Assembly (NCBI RefSeq): GCF_017255295.1
Contig: NZ_JAFKDE010000013.1
Location: forward strand, 56,176-120,175
Length of the DNA: 64,000 bases
Reading direction: 5' to 3'
From: Nitratireductor aquimarinus
GTDB lineage: Bacteria > Pseudomonadota > Alphaproteobacteria > Rhizobiales > Rhizobiaceae
Shown here: positions 27,445-38,343 of the stretch, one piece after another
How positions within the stretch are numbered: position 1 is the first letter of the stretch
Layout: each line of letters begins with the position of its first letter
Translations under genes and position numbers: made by a program
Notes under the pieces: model-generated
Told to the model about the DNA's origin: nothing
The model's database searches: none
The model's input: the letters and a program-made list of their open reading frames with translations, nothing else

Positions 27445-27475
27445 GGGGCGCGCAGGTTCCATGCGCGCCCCGTTT
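27445..27475 (+). terminator. Terminator between the monooxygenase gene and pyrC
   Basis: GGGGCGCGCA (27445-27454) pairs perfectly with TGCGCGCCCC (27462-27471) around 7 bases, followed by GTTTG. An in-frame ATG for pyrC at 27461 lies inside this hairpin, which argues against that start. Confidence 0.75.
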
Positions 27476-27496
27476 GCTGTCAGGAGTATCCGTTCC

Positions 27497-28537
27497 GTGA
27501 AATCTCTCACCATCCGCCGCCCCGACGACTGGCATCTGCATCTGCGCGATGGCGCGGTTCTGGAGGCGGTGCTGCCGCATTCCTCCGACGACTTTGCCCG
27601 CGCGATCATCATGCCCAATCTGGTGCCGCCGGTGGTGACGGTGAAAGACGCGCTCGCCTATCGGGAGCGGATCATGGCGGCCAAGCCGGAAGGCCATGAT
27701 TTCACGCCGCTGATGACACTCTATCTGACCGAGCAGACGGATGCCGAGGATGTGGCTGCGGGCTATCGCGACGGACACATTACGGCGGTGAAGCTTTATC
27801 CGGCGGGCGCGACCACCAATTCGCAGAGCGGTGTGCGCGATCTTCTGAAGGTGCAGCCGGTGCTGGAGCGCATGGCTGAAATCGGTCTTCCGCTTTGTGT
27901 GCATGGCGAGGTGACGGATGCTTCCATCGACATTTTCGACCGTGAGGCCGTGTTCATCGAAACCGTGCTGCAGCCGCTGCGCGAGCGTCTGCCCGAGCTC
28001 AAGGTCATCATGGAGCATGTGACGACGAAGAACGGCGTCGACTATGTGCAGGGTGCAGAGAAAAACCTCGCGGCATCGCTGACCACCCATCACCTGATCA
28101 TCAACCGCAACGCCATTCTGGCCGGCGGCATTCGCCCGCATTACTACTGTCTGCCCGTCGCCAAGCGCGAAGAGCACCGGCTGGCGCTGCGCAAGGCGGC
28201 GACGTCGGGCGACAGCCGCTTCTTCCTCGGCACGGATTCGGCCCCGCATCTGGACCCGGCCAAGGAATCGGCCTGCGGCTGCGCTGGCATCTACACCTCC
28301 ATCAACACCATGTCGTGCCTGGCGCATGTGTTTGAGGAAGAGGGGGCGCTGGACCGGCTGGAGGCCTTCGCCTCGCTCAACGGACCGGCCTATTACGGTC
28401 TGCCGGCCAATGAAGACACGATCACGCTCGAGCGTCGCGACGAACCGGTGGAGTTCCCGCATTCGGTCTACAGCTCCGATGGGACGATCACCGTTTTCGA
28501 TCCGATGTTCCCGATCCATTGGGCCGTGGTGAAGTAA
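27497..28537 (+). CDS. pyrC: Dihydroorotase (type II, PyrC)
   Basis: A 346-residue amidohydrolase that cyclises carbamoyl aspartate in pyrimidine synthesis. Metal and substrate motifs match E. coli Pyr[22 protein letters not shown] with the carbamylated lysine, [21 protein letters not shown] and [18 protein letters not shown] 27497 gives [12 protein letters not shown] and a length within two residues of E. coli; AGGAG lies 10 bases upstream. It is a single-gene unit after a terminator. Confidence 0.95.
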   Translation: MKSLTIRRPDDWHLHLRDGAVLEAVLPHSSDDFARAIIMPNLVPPVVTVKDALAYRERIMAAKPEGHDFTPLMTLYLTEQTDAEDVAAGYRDGHITAVKLYPAGATTNSQSGVRDLLKVQPVLERMAEIGLPLCVHGEVTDASIDIFDREAVFIETVLQPLRERLPELKVIMEHVTTKNGVDYVQGAEKNLAASLTTHHLIINRNAILAGGIRPHYYCLPVAKREEHRLALRKAATSGDSRFFLGTDSAPHLDPAKESACGCAGIYTSINTMSCLAHVFEEEGALDRLEAFASLNGPAYYGLPANEDTITLERRDEPVEFPHSVYSSDGTITVFDPMFPIHWAVVK

Positions 28538-28718
28538 GCCGCGCCGGAAGTTGCAGCCGGTTTTCCGTTGCCTGTTCGCGCCGTCGGGACAATGCGCCTG
28601 ACGGCATGATGAGCGGGCGGATGCCTAGGGTCAGGACCCTGCATAAGTTCATCTTGCTTTGCGCATAAGGATGTTTCCGTGTTGATGCCATTCGGTTTCG
28701 ACAAGGGAGCGCCATTTC

Positions 28719-31097
28719 ATGGGCCGTTACTGCCGTTTCTTTCTGACAGTCTGGCTCAGCCTTTTTCTCACCGCCTGCGGTGGTGGAGACGGGGAAAAGG
28801 CGAGCAGTGTTCAGCAGCCCGAACCGCCCGAACAGCCCGAGCCACCGGTCTATACGGGCGGTTATCCCGCGTTCGACCCGGTGGCGGCAGCGCAATACCG
28901 GGAGACGCCGGAGTTCAGACGTTCCGACCCTGGCGAAGGTGAGGAGAACCATATTCGCAGCCAGTTCGGCCAGCCGCGATTGTGTTCTCAGTCTGCCAAT
29001 CCCGATTGTGCGGGCACGTCCGCCTATGCCTTGCAGAACATCCATTTCGCCCATACGGCCACCGACTGGAGCGGCAGGCCCCTGACGGGCCATGGCCAGA
29101 CGATTGCGATTTTCGACAATGGATATCGCCTGTCGCATCGAGAGCTCGCGGGCAAGGATGTCATCCGCTACACCGCGCCGGGCCGCACGATAGGGCGTGA
29201 CAGCCATGGCACGGCGGTCGCCGCAATCGCAGCAGGGGCCGCCGATGGAGTCGGTGCGATGGGGGTGGCGCCCGATGCACGTCTTCATATCTCTTCCTGG
29301 GAGGATGTGTCGGACGATGACGCCATGGCGCATATGGTCGCCGCGATCCGCGATGCAGCCAGGCACGGGGCTGTGGCGCAAAACAATTCCTGGGGTTGGC
29401 AAACGGAGAAGCAGGCCGATGCGGAAGCGCGGGATTTCGGGGCCTCGGGAACCACGGATTATGCGCGACACCTCGCTGACCGGCAGGGCGACGACCCGCA
29501 GACATGGCGTACGCTGTTTGCAGCCTATGACGCGTTCCAGAAAGGCGGTGTTCTGGTTTTCACGAACTCCAACGACCGGACTTTGCATAACGCAACAGCC
29601 TGGGCTGCCCTGCCCGAGTTCGTTCCCGAACTCGCCGAGGCGTGGATCGCCGTGGGCAATGCGCTCTTCTCCGTCGACGGGAAGACGGGAGACATTCTCG
29701 ACGCAGATCTCCTTTCAGCGCCATGTGGTATGGCGGCGCGCTATTGCGTCATTGCCGACGGGACGCTGCGTGTCGCGACAGATGTCGGTGACGGGAGTTA
29801 CCAGCTTGGCACGGGAACATCTTACGCCGCCCCGCAGGTGGCGGGAGAGATAGCGCTTCTCGCGCAGGCGTTTCCGACCCTTTCGCCGGGGGAGTGGACC
29901 ACGCGCCTGCTCGCCACGGCGCAGCGCGACTGGGACGGTTTTCAGAATTCGATCGCCGGGCATCAGAATTTTGCGCCGGGTGTCCGCCGCGCCTATTCGC
30001 ATCTTTACGGCCATGGCGTGCCGGACATGAAGGCGGCGCTTTCGCCGGTGGGGGGGCTCTCCATCGCCTCGGGCGCAAGGGTGGGCGAGGGGCCGCAGAC
30101 GCCGCTTTCAGCAGCTGCCACAAGCGCGCCGCCGATTGTCGGCAACGCGGTTTCCAAGGCGCTTTCGGGCAGACGGATCATGGCGCTTGATGCGCTGGGC
30201 GGAGATTTTTATCTCGATGGCAGGGTGCTCGCGCCGGCAAACAGGATGCATGCGCCATCGGGCATCGGTGTGGCGCAGAGGCTCGCCGCGCAGCAGGAAA
30301 AGCTGGATTTCGCCTTTGCCTTTGCAAACCTGCCCTCATCCGAGTGGCAGAGCCTGCACAGCACCGCATCGGCCAAACTGTTCTTTTCACACGGCTTCAC
30401 CGAGACACAGGACGGGCTGGTTCTCTCCCGCCTGATGCCGCTGGGGGCGGGGGACTACCTGCAATTTGCAGGCGGTATGGTGGAGCGGAATGAAAGCGAG
30501 GCGGTTCAGTTCGCGCTGTCGCGCCTGACAAGGCGTGGGATCATGACGAGCGAGGTCACGCTTTCGGGCGGGCACGGGCGCGGCCGGCTTTTTGGCATGT
30601 CGACGTCAAGCCCGTTCGCCCTGGCTGAAAGCAGCGGCCGGTTCTCCGCCGGCGCAACGCTGACGGCGCGGCTCGGCGGGGGCTGGTCCTTCTCGGGTTA
30701 TGGCGAGGTGGGTCTGGCTCATGCGCAGGAAGGGGAGGAGGCGCTGATCGATTACGGCGCACTCACCTATGCAAGCGGCGGCCTGATGCTGGACAAGACC
30801 GGGCTTTTGCAGGCGGGCGACCGCGCAAGGTTCTATGCGGGCATGAAACCCAACCCGCTGGCGGGCCACACCACGCTGCGCGTGCCGGTGGCGCGCACAA
30901 AAGAAGGGCTGATCACCTATGAAACCGTGGATGTGAACCTGGCGAGCGGCGATCTGCCCGCGCGCTTCGGTTTTTCCTATACGCATCGCACAGCGCGGAA
31001 CTTCGATTTGAGCCTCAACGCCAATGCGGATCTCTTCATCACCGCGCCGAAGAGCGCGGTGACGGATGTCTCGATCAATTTAAGGAAGTCGTTTTGA
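28719..31097 (+). CDS. Subtilisin-family (S8) serine protease, putative lipoprotein autotransporter
   Basis: A 792-residue secreted protease. The N-terminus has a lipoprotein signal ending in LTAC, with Cys20 as lipidation site, then a Gly/Pro/Glu-rich linker (~21-50). The S8 catalytic triad is visible: Asp133 in AIFDNG, His163 in DSHGTAVAA and Ser368 in GTGTSYAAPQVAGE. Residues ~470-792 lack protease motifs, show alternating polar/hydrophobic strands and end in phenylalanine (NLRKSF), consistent with an outer-membrane autotransporter barrel. NalP of Neisseria has the same lipoprotein/subtilase/barrel plan. The exact barrel boundary and the autotransporter assignment need structural prediction. 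Confidence 0.8.
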   Translation: MGRYCRFFLTVWLSLFLTACGGGDGEKASSVQQPEPPEQPEPPVYTGGYPAFDPVAAAQYRETPEFRRSDPGEGEENHIRSQFGQPRLCSQSANPDCAGTSAYALQNIHFAHTATDWSGRPLTGHGQTIAIFDNGYRLSHRELAGKDVIRYTAPGRTIGRDSHGTAVAAIAAGAADGVGAMGVAPDARLHISSWEDVSDDDAMAHMVAAIRDAARHGAVAQNNSWGWQTEKQADAEARDFGASGTTDYARHLADRQGDDPQTWRTLFAAYDAFQKGGVLVFTNSNDRTLHNATAWAALPEFVPELAEAWIAVGNALFSVDGKTGDILDADLLSAPCGMAARYCVIADGTLRVATDVGDGSYQLGTGTSYAAPQVAGEIALLAQAFPTLSPGEWTTRLLATAQRDWDGFQNSIAGHQNFAPGVRRAYSHLYGHGVPDMKAALSPVGGLSIASGARVGEGPQTPLSAAATSAPPIVGNAVSKALSGRRIMALDALGGDFYLDGRVLAPANRMHAPSGIGVAQRLAAQQEKLDFAFAFANLPSSEWQSLHSTASAKLFFSHGFTETQDGLVLSRLMPLGAGDYLQFAGGMVERNESEAVQFALSRLTRRGIMTSEVTLSGGHGRGRLFGMSTSSPFALAESSGRFSAGATLTARLGGGWSFSGYGEVGLAHAQEGEEALIDYGALTYASGGLMLDKTGLLQAGDRARFYAGMKPNPLAGHTTLRVPVARTKEGLITYETVDVNLASGDLPARFGFSYTHRTARNFDLSLNANADLFITAPKSAVTDVSINLRKSF

Positions 31098-31142
31098 GCA
31101 TCGGACCGAAAAGTGGAATCCGGTTTTCGGATTGATCCGAGG
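31098..31142. repeat. Short intergenic repeat with dyad symmetry
   Basis: ATCGGACCGAAAAGTGGAAT is followed by CCGGTTTTCGGATTGATCCGA, giving imperfect inverted pairing (CGAAAA/TTTTCG, TCGGA/TCCGA). I recall this as a common rhizobial intergenic element; it may terminate both the protease gene and the convergent fds operon. Confidence 0.45.
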
Positions 31143-31155
31143 CTCCATTGATGAC

Positions 31156-31401
31156 TCAGGCCGCCTTCGGGCGGTTGATCTGCCCGGAGGCTTCCATGAC
31201 CATGGGCGACAGGCCCATTCCGCCCTGCTCGATGATCTGGAACAGGTGCGTGCGCATGCGCGGCTCCCAGAACTTGTTGATGTGGTCGGCCACGCCCGCG
31301 ACCTGCTCTTCCTTTGGCTGGGAAGTGAAGAAGGTGGCGATCTGGTTGGCCATGTAGACCAGGCGCTCGTCGCCGGATTTGAACTTATCGTCATGCGACA
31401 T
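31156..31401 (-). CDS. fdsD: Formate dehydrogenase delta subunit
   Basis: An 81-residue protein of the FdsD family, which helps mature or stabilise soluble NAD-dependent formate dehydrogenase. It shows RLVYMANQIATFFTSQP, VADHINKFWEPRMRTHL and a C-terminal GLSPMVMEASGQI, as usual for FdsD. The ATG at 31401 overlaps the fdhD stop (31391) by 11 bases. It is the last gene of the fds operon. Confidence 0.88.
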   Translation of the reverse strand: MSHDDKFKSGDERLVYMANQIATFFTSQPKEEQVAGVADHINKFWEPRMRTHLFQIIEQGGMGLSPMVMEASGQINRPKAA

Positions 31402-32218
31402 GTCTGGTCGCTCCAATCGTCACGCGTTCCGGATGGGTGAAAATGTCGAACTCCTCGCCCCGCACGAGGGCGACGAGGGTCATGCCGGCGGTTTCCGCCG
31501 TGCGGATGGCAAGTGCTGTCGGGGCGGAGACGGCGGCGATGAGCGGCGCGCCGATGGCCGCCGTTTTCTGCACCATCTCGACGGAGACGCGAGAGGTGAC
31601 GACGACCGCGCCGGTTGCGCCATCGATGCCGGCCTTCACCAGCGCGCCCGCCAGCTTGTCGAGCGCATTGTGCCGGCCCACATCCTCGCGAACGGCCACG
31701 ATGCCCTTGCCGGCGACATAGAAGCCGGCGGCATGCACCGCGCCGGTGGCGTGATGCAGCTCCTGAAACTTGTGAAGCTCGCTGACCGCCCCGGTGAGAT
31801 CTGCGGCGGTGAAGCGCGGCGATGCGGAAACCTCCGGCACGCTGCGCATCGCTTCCTCGATGCTTTCAATGCCGCACAGGCCGCAGCCGACCGGGCCGGC
31901 AAGACGCCTGCGCCGCGCCTCGAAGCGTCTGTTGGCGGTGTCGCGCAGGCGGATCTGCAGGTCGACGCCCGCACCCAGCTCCTGAACCGTGATCGTGTCG
32001 ATCTCGTCGGCGCTGGCGATGATGCCTTCCGTGACGCTGAAGCCCAGGGCGAAGTCTTCGAGGTCCGCCGGCGTCGCCATCATCACGGCATGGGTTGTGC
32101 CGCCATAGGAAAGCGCCACCGGCGTTTCCTCGGGCACAGTGCGCGAGCTGACCTTCGTCCCGCCGGTTCGGCGGGCCGTTCTGGTAACGCGGGCTGTGGC
32201 TGGAACACCGCTGCTCAT
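31391..32218 (-). CDS. fdhD: Formate dehydrogenase accessory sulfurtransferase (FdhD/FdsC)
   Basis: A 275-residue FdhD protein. The CGLCG motif (in GPVGCGLCGIES) carries the two cysteines that pass sulfur to the molybdenum cofactor of formate dehydrogenase. Downstream blocks HAAGFYVAGKGIVAVREDVGRHNALDKL and VTSRVSVEMVQKTAAIGAP are family hallmarks. The ATG at 32218 (MSSGVPATARVT) is 16 bases after the fdsA stop; a longer open frame upstream overlaps fdsA and is unlikely. In the fds operon this gene is called fdsC. Confidence 0.92.
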   Translation of the reverse strand: MSSGVPATARVTRTARRTGGTKVSSRTVPEETPVALSYGGTTHAVMMATPADLEDFALGFSVTEGIIASADEIDTITVQELGAGVDLQIRLRDTANRRFEARRRRLAGPVGCGLCGIESIEEAMRSVPEVSASPRFTAADLTGAVSELHKFQELHHATGAVHAAGFYVAGKGIVAVREDVGRHNALDKLAGALVKAGIDGATGAVVVTSRVSVEMVQKTAAIGAPLIAAVSAPTALAIRTAETAGMTLVALVRGEEFDIFTHPERVTIGATRHVA

Positions 32219-32234
32219 GCTGGAACCGGCGGGG

Positions 32235-35138
32235 TTATTCCGCCGCCTCCACATGCACGATGCGACGGCTCTGGCGCGCGTGCTCCTCGTAGTCTTCCTG
32301 CCACTCGGACGGACCGTTGGACGGGGCAACCTGCACCGCAGTGACCTTGTATTCGGGACAGTTGGTGGCCCAGTCGGAATACTCGGTCGTCACCACATTG
32401 GCCTGCGTGGCCGGGTGGTGGAAGGTGGTGTAGACGACGCCCGGCGCAACGCGCTCGGTGATGGTGGCGCGCAGGCTGGTCTCGCCGGAGCGGCTCTTGA
32501 GCTTCACCCAGTCGCCCTCGCGAACGCCACGGGTCTCGGCGTCGAAGGGATGGATCTCAAGCAGATCCTCCTCATGCCAGACCACATTCTCCGTGCGGCG
32601 CGTCTGTGCGCCGACATTGTATTGCGAGAGGATGCGGCCGGTGGTGAGCAGCAGCGGGAAGCGCGGACCGACCTTCTCGTCGGTGGCCACATAGGCGGTG
32701 CGCACGAACTTGCCCTTGCCGCGCACGAAGCCGTCGATATGCATGACGGGCGTGCCGGTGGGGGCCTTCTCGTTGCACGGCCACTGGACCGAGCCTTCCT
32801 TTTCCAGAAGCTCATAGGTCACGCCTGCGAAGCTTGGCGTGGTGGCCGCGATTTCGGCCATGATCTCGGAAGGATGCGTGTAGTTCCAGTCCTGACCCAG
32901 CGCACGGGCCATGTCCTGCGTGACCTCCCAGTCGGCATAGCCGTTCTTGGGCTCCATCACCTTGCGGACGCGGTTGATGCGGCGCTCGGCATTGGTGAAG
33001 GTGCCGTCCTTCTCAAGGAAGGTCGAACCCGGCAGGAATATGTGGGCGTAGTTGGCGGTCTCGTTCAGGAAGAGATCGTGAACGATGACGCATTCCATCG
33101 CTTCCAGACCGGCCGCCACATGATGCGTATTGGGATCGGACTGGAGAATGTCTTCGCCCTGCACGTAAAGCGCCTTGAAGGTGCCTTCGACGGCGGCGTC
33201 GAGCATGTTGGGAATGCGCAGGCCCGGCTCATTGTCGAGCTTCACGCCCCACAGGCTCTCATAGATCGCGCGGGTCGCATCCTCGGAGATGTGGCGGTAG
33301 CCCGGCATCTCGTGCGGGAACGAGCCCATGTCGCAGGAGCCCTGCACGTTGTTCTGGCCGCGCAGCGGGTTCACGCCCACGCCCGGCCGGCCGATATTGC
33401 CGGTGGCCATGGCGAGGTTGGCGATGGCCATGACGGTGGTGGAGCCCTGGCTGTGCTCGGTGACGCCGAGGCCGTAATAGATCGCGCCATTGCCGCCGGT
33501 GGCGTAAAGACGCGCCGCGCCGCGGATCAGCTCCGCCGAAACGCCGGACATCTTTTCGATGGCTTCCGGGCTGTTTTCCGGCTGGAGAACGAAGCTCGCC
33601 CAGTCCTGGAACTCGTCCCAGTCGCAGCGCTCGCGGATGAACGCTTCGTTGAAGAGGCCTTCGGAGACGATCACATGGGCAAGCGCGGTCAGCACGGCGA
33701 CGTTGGTGCCGGGCTTCAGCGGCAGATGGTAGCTCGCCTCCACATGGGGCGTGCGCACCAGCTCGATGCGGCGCGGGTCGATGACGATCAGCTTTGCGCC
33801 CTCGCGCAGGCGCTTCTTCAGGCGCGAGCCGAACACGGGGTGACCGTCGGTCGGGTTTGCGCCGATGACCAGAACCACGTCGGAATGCTCGACTGAATCG
33901 AAATCCTGCGTGCCGGCAGAGGTGCCGAAGGTGGTTTTCAGACCATAGCCGGTGGGCGAGTGGCAGACGCGGGCGCAGGTGTCGACATTGTTGTTGCCGA
34001 AACCCTGGCGCACCAGTTTCTGAACGAGATAGGTCTCTTCATTGGTGCAGCGCGACGAGGTGATGCCGCCGACGGCAGCCCTGCCGTATTTTTCCTGGAT
34101 TCGGCCGATCTCGCTGCCGATATGGGCGTAGACCTCTTCCCAGGACACTTCGCGCCACGGGTCGGTGATCTTTTCGCGGATCATCGGGTTGAGGATGCGG
34201 TCCTTGTGGGTGGCGTAGCCATAGGCGAAGCGGCCCTTCACGCAGGAGTGGCCGCGATTGGCCTTGCCATCCTTGTAGGGCACCATGCGGACGACTTCCT
34301 CGCCCTTCATCTCTGCCTTGAACGAGCAGCCAACGCCGCAATAGGCGCAGGTGGTGACGGCGGAATGATCGGGCATGCCCATCTCGATGATGGACTTTTC
34401 CTGAAGCGCGCCGGTGGGGCAGGCCTGCACGCAAGCGCCACAGGAAACGCATTCCGACTGGAGGAAGGGCTCGTCCATGCCGGCGGTGATGCGGCTTTCG
34501 AAGCCACGGCCTTCCACTGTCAGGGCGAAGGTGCCCTGCTGCTCCTCACAGGCGCGAACGCACAGCGAGCAGACGATGCACTTGGACGGATCGTAAGCGA
34601 AATAGGGGTTGGAAACGTCCAGTTCCTTGAAGTTCACCCCATGCTCGCCGATCGGCGAGGGTTCGAGGTGATTTGCCCCTTCATCGCCATAGCGGTTCTG
34701 CTTCAGGCCGACGCTCTCGGCCATGTTCGCCATCTCGCAATTGCCCATGGCGCAGGCCGCGCAGTCTTCCGGATGGTCGGACATGTAGAGTTCCATCACG
34801 CCGCGGCGGATGGTGTTGAGGCGGTCGGTCCGGGTGTTGACGGCAATGCCGTCCATGGCCGGGGTGGTGCACGATGCCGGCGTGCCGCCCTTGCCCTCGA
34901 TCTCGACAAGGCAGAGACGGCAGGAGCCGAAGCTCTTGACCATGTCGTTGGCGCACAGCTTGGGCACGGCGATGCCGGCCTCGCGCGCGGCGCGCATGAT
35001 CGAGGTGCCTTCCGGAACGGTGACAGACTGGCCGTCGATGGTCAGCGTTACCGTCTTGTCAGAGCGGACAGCGGGTGTGCCGTAGTCGATTTCTTCTACG
35101 AAACGCTTGTCGGTTCCACGTTCTTGAGTTCCGCACAT
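32235..35138 (-). CDS. fdsA: NAD-dependent formate dehydrogenase, catalytic alpha subunit
   Basis: A 967-residue molybdenum enzyme oxidising formate to CO2. In order: N-terminal [2Fe-2S] domain (SFGSCRLCLVEIEG, residues ~68-81), a His-Cys cluster region (HPEDCAACAMGNC), two [4Fe-4S] motifs (CIVCSLCVRAC, CVSCGACVQACPTGAL), the cofactor-domain cluster CAYCGVGC, and the active site CARVCHSPTG, where Cys rather than selenocysteine sits. The C-terminal molybdopterin-binding domain is complete. Ten bases separate it from fdsB. Confidence 0.96.
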   Translation of the reverse strand: MCGTQERGTDKRFVEEIDYGTPAVRSDKTVTLTIDGQSVTVPEGTSIMRAAREAGIAVPKLCANDMVKSFGSCRLCLVEIEGKGGTPASCTTPAMDGIAVNTRTDRLNTIRRGVMELYMSDHPEDCAACAMGNCEMANMAESVGLKQNRYGDEGANHLEPSPIGEHGVNFKELDVSNPYFAYDPSKCIVCSLCVRACEEQQGTFALTVEGRGFESRITAGMDEPFLQSECVSCGACVQACPTGALQEKSIIEMGMPDHSAVTTCAYCGVGCSFKAEMKGEEVVRMVPYKDGKANRGHSCVKGRFAYGYATHKDRILNPMIREKITDPWREVSWEEVYAHIGSEIGRIQEKYGRAAVGGITSSRCTNEETYLVQKLVRQGFGNNNVDTCARVCHSPTGYGLKTTFGTSAGTQDFDSVEHSDVVLVIGANPTDGHPVFGSRLKKRLREGAKLIVIDPRRIELVRTPHVEASYHLPLKPGTNVAVLTALAHVIVSEGLFNEAFIRERCDWDEFQDWASFVLQPENSPEAIEKMSGVSAELIRGAARLYATGGNGAIYYGLGVTEHSQGSTTVMAIANLAMATGNIGRPGVGVNPLRGQNNVQGSCDMGSFPHEMPGYRHISEDATRAIYESLWGVKLDNEPGLRIPNMLDAAVEGTFKALYVQGEDILQSDPNTHHVAAGLEAMECVIVHDLFLNETANYAHIFLPGSTFLEKDGTFTNAERRINRVRKVMEPKNGYADWEVTQDMARALGQDWNYTHPSEIMAEIAATTPSFAGVTYELLEKEGSVQWPCNEKAPTGTPVMHIDGFVRGKGKFVRTAYVATDEKVGPRFPLLLTTGRILSQYNVGAQTRRTENVVWHEEDLLEIHPFDAETRGVREGDWVKLKSRSGETSLRATITERVAPGVVYTTFHHPATQANVVTTEYSDWATNCPEYKVTAVQVAPSNGPSEWQEDYEEHARQSRRIVHVEAAE

Positions 35139-35148
35139 GGGTTTCCTC

Positions 35149-36701
<1,553 letters not shown>

Positions 36702-36705
<4 letters not shown>

Positions 36706-37175
36706 GCCCGCACCTCTGCTGCGATTTCCTCGGCCCGCGCCTCATCCAGCCGGCCAATCACCTCGCCGTCGAGCATGGCGGAGGGCGCACAGGCGCACAG
36801 ACCGAGGCAATAGACAGGCTCCAGCGTCACCGCGCCATCGGCGGAGGTCTCATGAAACTTGATGCCGAGCAGCTTCTGCAGCTTCTCGGCCACCGCATCG
36901 CCGCCCATCGACTGGCAGGCTTCGGCCCGGCACAGTTTCAGCACGTGACGGCCTGCCGGCTTCTCGCGGTAGTCGTGATAAAACGATACGACGCCATAAA
37001 CTTCGGCGCGTGTCAGGTTGAGGGCCTCGGCGATGATGGGCAGGCTTTCACGCGGCACATGGCCGAGTTCCCGCTGAATCCCATTGAGAATGGGGAGTAA
37101 CGGGCCCTCTTCGTTCTTCCAGCGGTCGATAATGACCTCGACGGCGGAAGTGATTTCGGTACGTGCTTGCTGCAT
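36702..37175 (-). CDS. fdsG: NAD-dependent formate dehydrogenase, gamma subunit (NuoE-like)
   Basis: A 157-residue NuoE-type thioredoxin-fold subunit with a [2Fe-2S] cluster. Ligand cysteines are in LCRAEACQSMGG and VYCLGLCACAPSAM. GIQRELGHVPRESLPIIAEAL and AEVYGVVSFYHDYREKP are typical. It is the first structural gene of fdsGBACD, 95 bases after the LysR gene on the same strand. Confidence 0.95.
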
Positions 37176-37257
37176 CTCGCAGCGCCCTCCCTAACGATGC
37201 TCGTTCTGGAGGAGAAACAAATCCCGTGTGAAGGATCAATATAGCATATCCGTCAGA

Positions 37258-37276
37258 CGATAGAAAATTTCTATCG
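37258..37276 (-). promoter_or_regulatory. LysR-type box before fdsG
   Basis: CGATAGAAAATTTCTATCG (37258-37276) is a perfect 19-base palindrome that contains T-N11-A (TAGAAA-N-TTTCTA), the classic LysR-regulator box. It overlaps the end of the LysR gene, and about 20 bases downstream on the minus strand is TATATT, a good -10, without a good -35, as expected for an activator-dependent fds promoter. Confidence 0.65.
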
Positions 37277-38170
37277 ATGCTCGCCGTATCGCTCGGCCAG
37301 AAGGCCCGCTTCATAGAGCAGGGCGGAGACGAGCGGCGTGTGCGGCTCACGCTTGACGGCGACCAGACCGACCAGGTGGCTGGCGTCGGGCTCGACGATG
37401 GGAATGGCGCGGATCGGCTCGGAGAAGCCGAGAACTTCGGCCAGGTTGAGCGGCATGATCGAGGCCCATTTCCCGGTGCGGATATGGGAGAACAGCACGA
37501 TCATCGAGTTCGATTCGAGCGTGGGGTGGGCCGTCGCCCCCACTTCTTCCAGGTGTTTGTTGATGATCCGGCGGTTCTGCATGTCCGGCGTCAAAAGGCA
37601 AAGCGGCAGGTCGGCCACCTCTTTCCAGGTCACGCTCTCGCGGTCGGACATCCGGCTCTTTGCGGCGGTGATGAGCTGGTAGCGCTCGGAGTAGAGCGGT
37701 ACGGCAGCGACGTGGCCGAGCGGCTCATTGTCGAGATAGGTGATGCCGATGTCGATCTCGAAATTCTCCAGAAGCGAGAGAACTTCCAGCGAGGTGCGCG
37801 AGATGATCGAGAAGGTCACCTCGGGGTGTTTGTCGCGAAAGGGCGTGGTGAGTTCGGGCAGCATGGCGAGCGCGGTGGGGATCGCCGCGATGCGCACATG
37901 GCCGGCAAGACCGCGCCGCGCAGCCTTCATCTCGGCGCGCATGGTGCGCGTGTCGCCAACGATGCGACGCGCCCATTCCAGCACGCGCTGGCCTTCGGGC
38001 GTGAGGCCCTGAAAGCGTGATCCGCGCTGAACCAGCATGACGCCGAGCTGGTCTTCCAGCTGCTTGATGGCGGCTGAGAGCGTTGGCTGCGTGACGCCGA
38101 GCTCCGTTGCCGCTCGCCCAAAATGCTGCTCCCTGGCGAGCGCGATGAAAAATTCCAGCTTGTCGATCAT
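37271..38170 (-). CDS. LysR-family regulator of formate dehydrogenase (FdsR-like)
   Basis: A 299-residue LysR regulator with an N-terminal HTH (MIDKLEFFIALAREQHFGRA then ATELGVTQPTLSAAIKQLE) and effector domain ~90-290. It lies directly upstream of fdsG on the same strand, as in other fds operons, and a LysR box lies between. Formate is the plausible effector. Its own promoter should lie in 38171-38206. Confidence 0.88.
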   Translation of the reverse strand: MIDKLEFFIALAREQHFGRAATELGVTQPTLSAAIKQLEDQLGVMLVQRGSRFQGLTPEGQRVLEWARRIVGDTRTMRAEMKAARRGLAGHVRIAAIPTALAMLPELTTPFRDKHPEVTFSIISRTSLEVLSLLENFEIDIGITYLDNEPLGHVAAVPLYSERYQLITAAKSRMSDRESVTWKEVADLPLCLLTPDMQNRRIINKHLEEVGATAHPTLESNSMIVLFSHIRTGKWASIMPLNLAEVLGFSEPIRAIPIVEPDASHLVGLVAVKREPHTPLVSALLYEAGLLAERYGEHR

Positions 38171-38206
38171 GCGCCGACGCTACAGCGCAGCCGCGCTGCG
38201 GGCAAT

Positions 38207-38237
38207 CCATCTTGCAGAGCGCCCATCTTGCAGAGCG
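38207..38237. repeat. Tandem 16-bp direct repeat
   Basis: CCATCTTGCAGAGCG occurs at 38207-38221 and 38223-38237, separated by one C. It lies between divergent lysR and mrp genes. It may be replication slippage or a regulator site. Confidence 0.6.
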
Positions 38238-38343
38238 TGACGGGGCGGTTTGGCAATGCTGCATTACGGGGTCGGTCGATTTGCCTCTCTTGGCCATCGA
38301 ACCCATCTGCTTTATCTGGGAGAAAAAGCAAAGGCACGTGCAC

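Noticed and set aside
32139..33896. 585-codon plus-strand frame opposite fdsA
   Set aside because: fdsA has all cluster and cofactor motifs; the plus frame is a composition shadow.
38207..38237. CRISPR-like reading of the two 16-bp direct repeats
   Set aside because: Only two units with a one-base gap and no spacers; no cas genes nearby.
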